A stretch of 25,047 nucleotides of DNA, taken from a virus. The stretch covers positions 1 through 25,047 of the IMG/VR virus record IMGVR_UViG_3300043409_001213; one strand, written 5' to 3'. The stretch's first letter is position 1. Every line of letters begins with the position of its first letter. A model generated the notes under the pieces. It did no database searches and was not told the origin of the DNA. It saw nothing but the letters and a program-made list of their open reading frames with translations. The position numbers and the translations under genes were made by a program. Shown here one piece after another: positions 13,481 to 23,100 of the stretch.

Positions 13481-16400
13481 ATGGAACAAGACTCTTTTAA
13501 TCAACTTTCGAGCCTCGTTGAGGGTCGCCTTCCCGAATTCGTTCGTGTGGATCATCCCACACTTGTTGCGTTTTTGGAAGCATACTATGAGTGGTTGCAG
13601 ATCAAGGATCGGTCTGGTATTATCGTTAGTCCGATGGTACTTCGGGATGTCATTGACATCGACTCAAGCATGGATGAGTTTCTCACTCATTTCAAGCGAG
13701 AGTACCTTCTCGATTTCCCTGAACAACTAGCCATAGCAAAATCAACAGGAAAGCCCGTTGATGTCCGTAAGTTGATGAAAAACATCAAGTCTTTCTATCA
13801 GGCTAAGGGAACAGAGAAATCCTATGAGTTCTTGTTTCAAATTCTGTACAACACATCTGTAGAATTCTACTATCCAAAGAAGGACATCTTGCGGGTGTCT
13901 GATGGTAAGTGGTATGAGAAAGTGTCGATTAAGATAACAAACGCCATCGGAGATCGTATTTTCGATTCCGTTGGAAGAATAGTCTATCAGAAAAATTCAG
14001 AAGGGAAAATCGTATCATCTGCAAAGGTGATAGATGCGACTCTTTATCAGCAAGGACAGTACGAAGTTGCTGAACTGATTCTCACAGGGAGAAACGGAAC
14101 ATTTTCTATCGGTAGAGAGATTTCTTTTGATATCGAGAACGAAACATTACAAGAACTTCGGGTTTATAGTGTAATTGGTTCGGTCACAATCAATGATGGC
14201 GGCACAGGATATGCTGTTGGGGACAGAGTTCTCTTCTCATCGGTGGGTGGGGACAGCGGTGAGGGGGCGATTGGTACGGTCTCTCTTGTTACGGCTGCGG
14301 GAGCAATCCGCCGTCTTCGGATGGATAACTTTGGTATCAACTACACAGCAGTTCCGACAGTACAAATACAATCGTTTGGGGGTAGCGGATTTTCTGGAAC
14401 AGCAGTTGTTTCCTCGACATGTCAGTCAGAAGGATATTACCTCAATTCTGATGGTCGTATTGGAACAAATAAGGTCTTGCAGGACAACCACTATTATCAA
14501 GACTATTCATATGTCCTGAAAACTGAAGTCGTGGTTGATGAGTATCGGGATACACTTCGCCGTCTCATCCATCCTGCTGGCACAGCAATGTTTGGTCAGG
14601 TTCTCATCAAGAGATGCTCACGGGAGGATGTGTTCAATTCCTCGGCACTCATTCGATATGAAGTTCCGATTATCGGACATTACATCCCATATACCTTCAC
14701 AACATATGAAAATTTGCAGGATTGGTTCTCTACTCCAGGCACAGGAAACAACACAGGCACAAATGTTGTTGCTGGGTATGATCCGACACTTCACGATGGA
14801 TATATTCATTGGGGAGGAAATGATGATTTTGGGATTCCACTCAGCGGCAATCCGTTTAGGTTTAATGCACCGTTCATAAATGCAACAGGACCAACATATT
14901 CGCCGCTTGGTCTTAGTGGATTCCAAAATGCAGACCCATTTTGGATTGTATACGAACATCCAAACAGGAAAATATCTGAGAGAGTTATCGCACAGATTTG
15001 GAGAGGTCAGTTAGCAGATTTTTCTAGGTGGAATGAGCGAGTCACTGTCACGGGCGGACAAATGGCCGACAGTTGGTGGGACGAATTTGAGAACGATCCA
15101 ACACTCAACAAGAAATATGCGTTCCTTCAATACGACAAAAACTCAGCATTCCGAAAGATAACAGCCAGATCATTTTTCAATATGCCAATCGGAGAGGGGT
15201 TTGATTGTAGGACAGAATCTGTTGAAAAATGGGCAAAACCTTTGGTGAAGATACACAATCCACTCAATGGAGAAACGATCACAAGTGTGATCAGCGCAGA
15301 TTCTCCGTTGAATGTCCAATTTACCATTGAAAACTTTGAAAATCTTGCGCTTCGTTTTGGTGGTAAGTTTGTTCGTGTTTGGTTGGATGGGTCACATCTT
15401 ATTGTGCTAAATTTGGGTGTTTTCACGACACCAATAACAACCTTGTCGGGAGGAGTGCATAACATTTTGGTTGAGGTTCTTGACGAGAATTACGTTCCCC
15501 TTATGGGAATGTCTGATAGTGTTGTTTTTGGTATTGATTCCTTTGTTTCGTGTTGTTCAGCGGATGGGAATGTATGTGCCAACAAAACAGTCAGCGATTG
15601 TGTTGCTTCTGGTGGAAGAGTGTTGTCAAATTGTGCCGATTGTTTCCCGCCTTCGATTTGTTGTAATTCCCTTTTGGGTTTGTGTGTAAAAGATCTGTCT
15701 CCGACAAAATGTTTGCAGAATTTGGGAACTGTATTGCCTGGGACAAATTGTGATGATTGTGCGACTGCACCTTCTATCCTGTGTTGCATTCCCCCTAATG
15801 CGACGTGTGTGAGTGTATCTACCAACGGAGAATGTGTCCTTATGGGGGGGGTGGTTGTGTCTTCATGTGTTGATTGTGTTCCTATTGCTCCTGTGGTTGG
15901 TGTTTGTTGTGATTCAACTCAGGGCGATTGTGTGATCAATGTTTCCCCTTTCGTGTGTGAAACCATTTTTCAAGGAACATCACTTCCAGGAAACACATGT
16001 GATGTTTGTGATACTTCACGCAACGTAAACTGTTGCAGCGGAGATGCGACAGGAATATGCACAAGAGATCAAGACGCAGAAGAATGCGAACAAATCGTCA
16101 ATGGATGGGTTGTTGATGATTGTTTGAGTTGTTTTACCACATGTTGTTTGCCAAACGAAACGTGCCGATTGAACCTAAGTCCTGAAGAATGTGCAGGATT
16201 AACTGGAACCTTTTTTGCCCGACAAGCAGATTGTTCGTTGTGTACTGCTGTTGAGGTTGAGTGCTGTTTATCCGATGGATCTTGTGTGCCTGACACAGGA
16301 GGCGGAATATCATGTTCTCAAGCAGGGGGCAGTACCACAATACCATGTGCCGAATGTATGAATAACAGAATTGTGAACTGTTGTAAGCCTGGTTTTGTGT

Positions 16401-17821
16401 GTGCATCTGATGAGACAGCAATAGCATGCACCACTTCAGGTGGGACTGTCCTCAAAGAGAATGAAAGTTGTGAGAACGATTGTTTTTCGCCTGAATTTAA
16501 GATCTTGGTTGACTCAATCCCAACCACAGGTGATTTGATTATCGACAACACATACCGCAGCATGTTCGCAAACTTGGGTGTGGGGATGGTTCACACTATC
16601 AATGTGGGAGATGTTATTGCCGTAGGAGGCTTTCCCACACAAGTTATGCTTGTGAACCCTTCTGTCCTTGGTGTGGGTGGTGTTGTCCCAAATATTAGTG
16701 CGATTATGAATTTTCTTTTGTCTCGGGGGATAGAACTCAATTCACCCACTACACATTATGTTTCCTTCAATTTCAGCAAAACTGTGTGGGAATCTTTGGT
16801 GTTGGGTGTGGGAGATGATGTTGTTAATGGGACTAATAGTACCAGTATCATGGATGCTGTGAGGCCACTTATTGCTATTTTAACCTCTATTTTTGGTGCG
16901 AATGTTCATTTTTCGGTTTCAGGATATCCCTCCGTGCAGATTTTTTCGGGCAATTATGGGGGAAGTCCTAACGACCCTAACGGAGGGTGGTATCAGACAA
17001 CATCGGAACTACAACAAGCAAGAATCGATTGGTCTGCTCAACAATTTGAGCCAGCATATGTCCCAACATCATTAAATGGAGTGGGACTTGGTTGGTCGAA
17101 TCCTCAGTTGGTTGACTATTCCCCAACACAGGCATCGTTTAATGGTGGACTCTTGATTCCCTCAGATAACGGATTTGATGGGGTTGATTTGGAATATCAA
17201 TTTGATAGACAGGGACAAAGGTTCTACAAATTCCGAAGGGCAAATGTACAATCTTCTAATATCATTGAGGCAGAATTGGCTCTTGGTTTGAATTATGAAA
17301 CAATCCCAATGGTTGATCGGTATTTCTCAGGGAACAGTAATGATGCAAACTTTTACTACAAGGACGGGACAGGTAGACTAATCCCATCTGATGATGTGGT
17401 TGGCTTTGTTGGAGAATTGAAGAGTGACCCTTTGGTCAATATTAATGGAATTTTTCTCCACACACAAACAAAATACATGGCAGCAGATCTCGCATGTATG
17501 CCAACAATTTCTGTGCCTGGAGATGTTGACTTTGTGGTTCCTCTATCAATCCCAGAATGGGGATCGTGGTTTACAGGAACGGTAGCCCAATGGCAAAGTT
17601 ATTATTCAACATTCTCAATTGAACAAAAGAAAGTTCAAGAGAGGATTCGAGAATCTTCTGTGCTTCTTTTTTATGCTGGTGTCCCTCCCTTTGATGTTAG
17701 TGGGACTGCTGCCCCCTTGTTGTTTAGTGGGTGGGGCGATCCTGAATTTAAGGTTGACTTGATTATGAAATACAACGATTACACTCTAAACATAATTCAA
17801 AGGATCAGAAACCTTCCATAA
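13481..17821 (+). CDS. gp7-like giant baseplate wedge protein with Cys-rich repeats
   Basis: The product has 1446 residues, longer than T4 gp7 (1032). The N-terminal region begins with LPEFVRVDHPTLVAFLEAYY and VVLRD-type motifs, then KSFYQAKGTEKSYEFLFQIL, as in the gp7-position proteins of T4-like marine phages. Residues about 330-380 hold YYQDYSYVLKTEVVVDEYRD and HPAGTAMFGQVLI. Residues about 587-688 form an Ig-like domain (FVRVWLDGSH...LSGGVHNILVEVLDENYVPL). Residues 691-1001 are eight six-cysteine repeats. Residues 1002-1446 are a separate unassigned domain with GFDGVDLEYQF near 1230, possibly an alpha/beta enzyme-like fold. In T4, gp7 starts wedge assembly. That role is inferred from place (after gp6, before gp8) and the N-terminal pattern. 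Confidence 0.8.
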   Translation: MEQDSFNQLSSLVEGRLPEFVRVDHPTLVAFLEAYYEWLQIKDRSGIIVSPMVLRDVIDIDSSMDEFLTHFKREYLLDFPEQLAIAKSTGKPVDVRKLMKNIKSFYQAKGTEKSYEFLFQILYNTSVEFYYPKKDILRVSDGKWYEKVSIKITNAIGDRIFDSVGRIVYQKNSEGKIVSSAKVIDATLYQQGQYEVAELILTGRNGTFSIGREISFDIENETLQELRVYSVIGSVTINDGGTGYAVGDRVLFSSVGGDSGEGAIGTVSLVTAAGAIRRLRMDNFGINYTAVPTVQIQSFGGSGFSGTAVVSSTCQSEGYYLNSDGRIGTNKVLQDNHYYQDYSYVLKTEVVVDEYRDTLRRLIHPAGTAMFGQVLIKRCSREDVFNSSALIRYEVPIIGHYIPYTFTTYENLQDWFSTPGTGNNTGTNVVAGYDPTLHDGYIHWGGNDDFGIPLSGNPFRFNAPFINATGPTYSPLGLSGFQNADPFWIVYEHPNRKISERVIAQIWRGQLADFSRWNERVTVTGGQMADSWWDEFENDPTLNKKYAFLQYDKNSAFRKITARSFFNMPIGEGFDCRTESVEKWAKPLVKIHNPLNGETITSVISADSPLNVQFTIENFENLALRFGGKFVRVWLDGSHLIVLNLGVFTTPITTLSGGVHNILVEVLDENYVPLMGMSDSVVFGIDSFVSCCSADGNVCANKTVSDCVASGGRVLSNCADCFPPSICCNSLLGLCVKDLSPTKCLQNLGTVLPGTNCDDCATAPSILCCIPPNATCVSVSTNGECVLMGGVVVSSCVDCVPIAPVVGVCCDSTQGDCVINVSPFVCETIFQGTSLPGNTCDVCDTSRNVNCCSGDATGICTRDQDAEECEQIVNGWVVDDCLSCFTTCCLPNETCRLNLSPEECAGLTGTFFARQADCSLCTAVEVECCLSDGSCVPDTGGGISCSQAGGSTTIPCAECMNNRIVNCCKPGFVCASDETAIACTTSGGTVLKENESCENDCFSPEFKILVDSIPTTGDLIIDNTYRSMFANLGVGMVHTINVGDVIAVGGFPTQVMLVNPSVLGVGGVVPNISAIMNFLLSRGIELNSPTTHYVSFNFSKTVWESLVLGVGDDVVNGTNSTSIMDAVRPLIAILTSIFGANVHFSVSGYPSVQIFSGNYGGSPNDPNGGWYQTTSELQQARIDWSAQQFEPAYVPTSLNGVGLGWSNPQLVDYSPTQASFNGGLLIPSDNGFDGVDLEYQFDRQGQRFYKFRRANVQSSNIIEAELALGLNYETIPMVDRYFSGNSNDANFYYKDGTGRLIPSDDVVGFVGELKSDPLVNINGIFLHTQTKYMAADLACMPTISVPGDVDFVVPLSIPEWGSWFTGTVAQWQSYYSTFSIEQKKVQERIRESSVLLFYAGVPPFDVSGTAAPLLFSGWGDPEFKVDLIMKYNDYTLNIIQRIRNLP
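15551..16483 (+). repeat. Eight tandem six-cysteine repeats inside the gp7-like protein
   Basis: Each unit of about 39 residues reads CC-x(4-7)-C-x(7-9)-C-x(9-13)-C-x(2-3)-C, for example CCLPNETCRLNLSPEEC in unit six. The eight double-Cys starts are spaced evenly over residues 691-1001 and give 48 cysteines. Units differ in sequence, so this is an old protein-level repeat, not a recent DNA duplication. Most cysteines use TGT. The pattern resembles CC-x-G-x-C-x(7)-C-x-x-GG repeats that I recall from secreted bacterial proteins. Confidence 0.85.
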
Positions 17822-17826
17822 AGGTA

Positions 17827-17834
17827 TCTAAATA
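17827..17834 (+). promoter_or_regulatory. Late-promoter-like box TCTAAATA before the gp8-like gene
   Basis: TCTAAATA followed by CGAA (CTAAATACGAA at 17828-17838) repeats the 11 bases found before gp48. It fills most of the 20-base gap between the gp7-like stop and the gp8-like ATG at 17842. By T4 spacing, transcription would start near 17840, two bases before the start codon. Confidence 0.55.
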
Positions 17835-17841
17835 CGAAGCC

Positions 17842-20172
17842 ATGGCATATTGCGATCCATTTCGACAAAATCATAAGCGTTTCATCGTCAATACGATGAT
17901 TGATCAATATAACGATCTCTCAGACGAAAACTTGTTTTTGTCTATTGGAAAGGTGACTCCATGGGGAGCAACAGCAGGAAACGACATTCCTGTTTCTTCG
18001 GTTGATTCGACAAAGGACGAAATTGATTTTTGGAGAGGAATGGTAGCAACAAAACGAATCAATCGGTCGGATGTTTCGTTGGTGATTCGTAGAGTGGAGT
18101 GGACATCAGGAACTTCATATTTTCCATACAGAGATGGGTTGGATCTGTTTGACGATGCTCAACCCGCAGATTTTTATGTGTTGGTTGACGAAGAACGTGT
18201 GTATGTGTGTATTGATAACAATTACAACGCAATATCTCTGATACCGCCTACACATACCGACAGCATTGTTCGTAAACTTTCTGACGGGTATCGTTGGAAG
18301 TTTTTGTATCAAATTCCTGAATCTAAGCGCAAGTTTTTGACTCGAAGTCGATCTGGTGTTCTTGGATATATGCCAGTCGAGTTTGTAGAATCTCTAAAAA
18401 CAAACGACGATAGAACTCTTCAATGGGGTGTGCAACAAGCGGCTGTCGGGGGAAAGATCGACTTCGCATACATCGACGAGGGGGCAAAACAATATTGGAT
18501 AACTACTCCCTCTTGTGTCCTTCCCAATATTGGGAACTTGGTGGTTGCAAATGTTGCTCCAGGAGCAACATCTATTCAAATATCATCCTCAGAATTGACC
18601 GCATCTCATACTCTTTATGAAGGAATGCTTCTTTCTATTGATGGAGGGCCTGGCCAAGGACAACGTAGAATCATTGATCAGTATACTTGGTTGGGTTCTA
18701 CCGCATTGGTTGTTGTGTCGCCTCTTGTGTTGGGTCTTTCTGGAGCGGTAGTCCAAGAAACTCAATCATATTTCAGCATTGTTCCAAATGTTGTGGTGGA
18801 TGGAGACGGATCGTCAAACAATAACACAAATAACCCATCATCAAAAACCGCAGAATTTATGTTGAAGTTTGGTGCGACATCAGAAGGAGAAGGAGACTGT
18901 CAGAACTTCACTCCCAAATTTGTCACAGGCATAGAGATTGTCGATGGCGGAAAAGAATATACATTTGCAAATCTGAGTGTTCCTATCGGACTTGCACACA
19001 TCCAAAACACACCATCAGAATTCCTAGATTTCTCGCAAAGTTTGCATGCAGTTATACCTCCCGTAGGAGGACACGGGGCAAACGCACCACGGGAACTTGG
19101 ATCTTCTAGTTATATGGTAGTCAAGGAATACAATCAAGACGAAGATGGTAATGTGGATACCGATAATGATTTCCGACAATTTGGAATTCTTCGAAATCCG
19201 TTGTTGAGCGACACACGAAAACAAGTGAGAATCAAGTTCTATCAGCCAGGATTGTCTGGAACGTTTGCAGTTGGTGCAACAGCAGCACAGGTCGGTGGTC
19301 CCGTTGGAGATGTTGTTTCTTGGTGTCAAGGAGCGGTTGGTACGACAGCAACAAGCGAATTGCTCCTCAACAACATCAGAGGGGGAACTTTTTCCGCTAG
19401 TGGTGTGATGAATGGTTTGACTGTGTTTGATGTGGTAACAAACACTTATGCAGGAACAGAAGGCAGACATCTGCTGAAGTTGACTCTATCTCCCGTTAAT
19501 GGAGAGTTTTCGTCGAGTGGTACAACCTATCTGAAGAAACACTTCGCTCACGGTGTCGGTGATATTGCAACAAATATCCCACAATCGAGATCGTCGGGGG
19601 AAATTTATTGTTGGGAACCCACTCTCGGGTCGAACCTATCAGGATCTCTTTACTTGGAAAATTCTAAGGGAAATTTCACAATAGGGGAAGGGGTTCTCCA
19701 AACCGACCCATATTTTGGTGGATCTAACGGTTTGTCTGGTAATGGAAAAGTAACAGCATACTCGACCTCACTTGAGCATGTGCCCGAAGTATACGATCTC
19801 ACCACAAAGGTCACGTTGGTTGGAGAGAATTTCACATCACAGACATTTATTCGGGACGGAAGAGTAACTCTTGTTTCTGGATTGACCTCCGCAAGTGGCC
19901 ATATCGTTGATTGGATATCCGCACAAGGGGGAACAAATGGAACAATGTTGCTTAGTGGAGTTCATGGAAGTGTTTTAACAGGACAGAATGTTACCTATGC
20001 TGAATATGGATTGACTGGAGCATTGATCGATAAGGATGCTTTGGTGCAATCGATAGACCACCTAAGCGACCTGAAGTATAGGTCTGGTGAGGTTCTATAC
20101 ATACAGAATATCAAACCAATTTCGAGAAATATTGAGCAAAGAGAAGAGATTAAACTCGTAATAGAGTTGTAA
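17842..20172 (+). CDS. gp8-like baseplate wedge protein, extended
   Basis: The product has 776 residues against 334 in T4 gp8. Residues about 33-115 keep the gp8 pattern: ENLFLSIGKVTPWG, DSTKDEIDFWRGMVATKRIN, SDVSLVIRRVEWTSGTSYFP and FYVLVDEERVYVCIDNN, then SDGYRWKFLYQIPE. These match T4 gp8 blocks such as GKVTPW and WRDMIAAKRV. gp8 dimers in the wedge bind gp7, gp10 and gp6. The second half has several related beta units (about residues 505-735), each with a hydrophobic strand, then Gly-x-Phe/Val and Gly. No Shine-Dalgarno sequence precedes the ATG; a CTAAATACGAA box does. Confidence 0.82.
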   Translation: MAYCDPFRQNHKRFIVNTMIDQYNDLSDENLFLSIGKVTPWGATAGNDIPVSSVDSTKDEIDFWRGMVATKRINRSDVSLVIRRVEWTSGTSYFPYRDGLDLFDDAQPADFYVLVDEERVYVCIDNNYNAISLIPPTHTDSIVRKLSDGYRWKFLYQIPESKRKFLTRSRSGVLGYMPVEFVESLKTNDDRTLQWGVQQAAVGGKIDFAYIDEGAKQYWITTPSCVLPNIGNLVVANVAPGATSIQISSSELTASHTLYEGMLLSIDGGPGQGQRRIIDQYTWLGSTALVVVSPLVLGLSGAVVQETQSYFSIVPNVVVDGDGSSNNNTNNPSSKTAEFMLKFGATSEGEGDCQNFTPKFVTGIEIVDGGKEYTFANLSVPIGLAHIQNTPSEFLDFSQSLHAVIPPVGGHGANAPRELGSSSYMVVKEYNQDEDGNVDTDNDFRQFGILRNPLLSDTRKQVRIKFYQPGLSGTFAVGATAAQVGGPVGDVVSWCQGAVGTTATSELLLNNIRGGTFSASGVMNGLTVFDVVTNTYAGTEGRHLLKLTLSPVNGEFSSSGTTYLKKHFAHGVGDIATNIPQSRSSGEIYCWEPTLGSNLSGSLYLENSKGNFTIGEGVLQTDPYFGGSNGLSGNGKVTAYSTSLEHVPEVYDLTTKVTLVGENFTSQTFIRDGRVTLVSGLTSASGHIVDWISAQGGTNGTMLLSGVHGSVLTGQNVTYAEYGLTGALIDKDALVQSIDHLSDLKYRSGEVLYIQNIKPISRNIEQREEIKLVIEL

Positions 20173-20186
20173 GGTAAGAAGAACAT

Positions 20187-23100
20187 ATGCCATCATATAT
20201 CCCCGAACTTTTCAACACAGATCCATACTACGACGATTTTAACGAGAACAAGAAGTTCCTTCGCATCATGTTCCGTCCTGGTTATGGTGTTCAGGCTCGT
20301 GAACTGACCCAAATGCAGACTCTTCTTCAGAACCAAATCGAGAGATTTGGTGGTCATGTCTTCGAAGAAGGTAGTATGGTTCTTGACGGCAAGATCACCG
20401 TCAACAGTCTTCGATATGCCCGTGTGACGGGACTTTCAGGAACATCAGACATCACAGATTTCATTGGAACGGTGATTGGTAGCCCTGATAGAGCAAGTGG
20501 AAAGATTGTGTATGCAGAGATGGGGTATACTTCGTCTTCGGTTGATAACATCCCTGTCATCTTCTACGAGCACCTAGAGGGGGGCACAGGCTTCGTTTGG
20601 GGAGACATGATTGGAGGTACTGCTCCGAACGGAACTTACCTCACAGCAAGCCTCACAGGGGCAACCTCGGGGTCTTTGCCTAGCGTTGGTGGTAATGCGT
20701 TGGTGGTTTCTGTTGATCGTGGAGTTCGTTTCGTTGAGGGCTTCTTTGTTCTCAACGACAGACAGTCTATGGGGTCTTATTCTTTGTCGGGTGATGTTGG
20801 TAGTGAGGTGCGTGTTTATGAAACCCCAACCACTCGTCTCGGGTTTGACGTAAACAAAACATTCATGCAGTCGGAGGAAGATGGAACTCTGAATGATCCT
20901 GCCTTCGGTTCGTACAACTACAATGCTCCTGGTGCGGATCGTTTCTTGATTGACTTGAACATCTCACAGAAGACATTCGATCCAACCGACACAAGTACAA
21001 CAGACAATTTTGCCCGTAAAGATTTCATTGAGTTCCTTCGTCTTGTTGACGGATCTCCGATCAAGATTGAGAAGTATCCTGACTATGCAGCGTTGGAAGA
21101 CACTCTCGCTCGTCGTACCTATGATGAGTCGGGCAACTACACAGTTCGTCCGTTTGAAGTAAATCTACAAAATGGTCCTGGCGCAACAAGTGACGGTACA
21201 ACAGGAAATTTGTTGGCAGAATTGGAGCCAGGTAAGGCTTATGTTTTCGGCTATGAGTTCGAGACTCAAGGCATTACTCGCCTTCCTCTTAGTGTTGCTC
21301 GTGGGGATGACCATGTCCGAACGATTGATGACAAATACTTCAACCGTTCTCTTGGTCCTTATTGCCGTGTGCAATTCACGGGGCTAAGTGCTTCGCTGAC
21401 TGCTCATGTGGGGCTTGAAGAAGAACAAACGGTCTATATCAGTCGAGGCGCAACAGGAACAGCACAAAACCAAATTGGAACGGCTCGTCTTCGTTGGATT
21501 GAACCATACACCGCCAGCGTGTATAATCTACATCTCTTCAATGTTGAAATGTCGGGAACAGCATCTTTCGACGAAGCCACCCGACTGTTTCTTTCTCCGA
21601 CAGGTTCGACTCATGCGTTCTCACTTACAGGCTCTGATGGGCTGATCAATCTACAAAACGGCAATCTTCTCTACGAGTTCCCAACAGGGACTCGGGGCAA
21701 GACCGTATCTGATGCAAGTTACGCTATCGGCGGGTTCTTTGAGGTCACAATCGGGGCAGGAGAATTCTCCACGATGGGTATCGTTGGTGGGAACGGTGTG
21801 TCTCGGGGAACCCTCAATGTTACCGATTACACGCTCAGTTCAACGGATGTTTCTTTCTCTGTTCCTGCGGATTACACATCGCTTCCTGATGGCGACATTA
21901 TGGCATTCAATCGCAACGGGGTTGCAATCGGCGGTACTGCATTCCGTACATCTACGCAGCAACTTGATCTTACCCTTTCGGGCAATGGAGTTACCAATGG
22001 AGAGAAGATCTTCATTGTGGCTAGCATTGATGTCAACTCGGTTGCATTTCCACACAGTCGTAGAGACAAGACTAAGATCACCGAAGAAATTACTTACGGG
22101 GCTGCGGGATTCACGGGAACATTCCAAGGACTGACATCTGATCAGTACGGGAACACCGTTCTCTATCTTGCAGGAAAGGTGGATGCGGTTGAAGTTCTGT
22201 CGATTACAGGAACGAAGGACACCCCAATTCAACTCAGTCAGTACTTTGCCTTTGATAGCGGACAGAGGGACAATCTCTACGATTGGTCTAGACTTGTTCT
22301 TAGTGTGGGTGTGACGGGTGTAACGGGACCATACCAAGCGACCGTTGTTCGATATGAAAGAGCAGGAGATCGTGGACCCTTCACAGTCGATTCGTATCCT
22401 TCGCCTTACTCCGACATTCCAACCTACATCAGCAAGACAACAGGAAAATCTTACGATCTTGCAGATGTCGTTGACTTCAGACCTGACCGTGGGCCAAGCG
22501 GAAACATCGTCGGAAACCCATGGTTCCCGATCAACACGGCAGCAAACGATCAACTGTTTTCGTACCAACACTATCTGTCCCGCACCGATAAGATCGTCTT
22601 GACTCGTGATCGTGCGTTCAATGTTATCAAGGGAATTCCAAGCCTCGATGGGCAGACTCCTCCAGATGACCCAAATGCAATGACACTCTACACAGTTACG
22701 ATGAATCCGTACACTTTCAATGCGAAAGATACCTCGATTCGTTTCGTGGAAAACAAGCGATACACGATGCGAGACATCGGCGAACTTGAAAAGAGAATCG
22801 AAGCGGTTGAATACTACACCACTCTTACGCTACTCGAACAAGAAGCAAAATCACTTTCCATCGTTGATGCTAGCAATATCGAGATCCCAAAGAAGGGTAT
22901 TCTCGTTGATCAATTCAAGGGACACAACATTGGTGATGTAACCAATTCGATGTACGCATCGGCAGTTGATTTTGAAAGAAATGAATTGCGTCCTGCCTTC
23001 ACCTCCCGTGTGTTTGGTCTGACGGGTCCAATCGGAACCATCGGACTGACATCATCAGGTGATGGCATTCTCACCCTGCAATACACAACATCGGCTGACA

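Noticed and set aside
15844-15851. G8 tract in the Cys-rich repeats as a phase-variation switch
   Set aside because: G7 runs also occur in gp6 (12611-12617) and before 9540, so long G runs are ordinary here; it is noted only as a possible assembly-error spot. The frame is intact.
16900-17200. Confident chitinase (GH18) call for the gp7-like C-terminus
   Set aside because: The motif lacks the catalytic Glu and one Asp, and no other GH18 feature is visible; it is kept only as a speculative finding.
21840-22571. Minus-strand open frame of 243 codons
   Set aside because: It lies wholly inside the DUF4815-like gene, has no ribosome site or recognisable motif and looks like a shadow of plus-strand coding.
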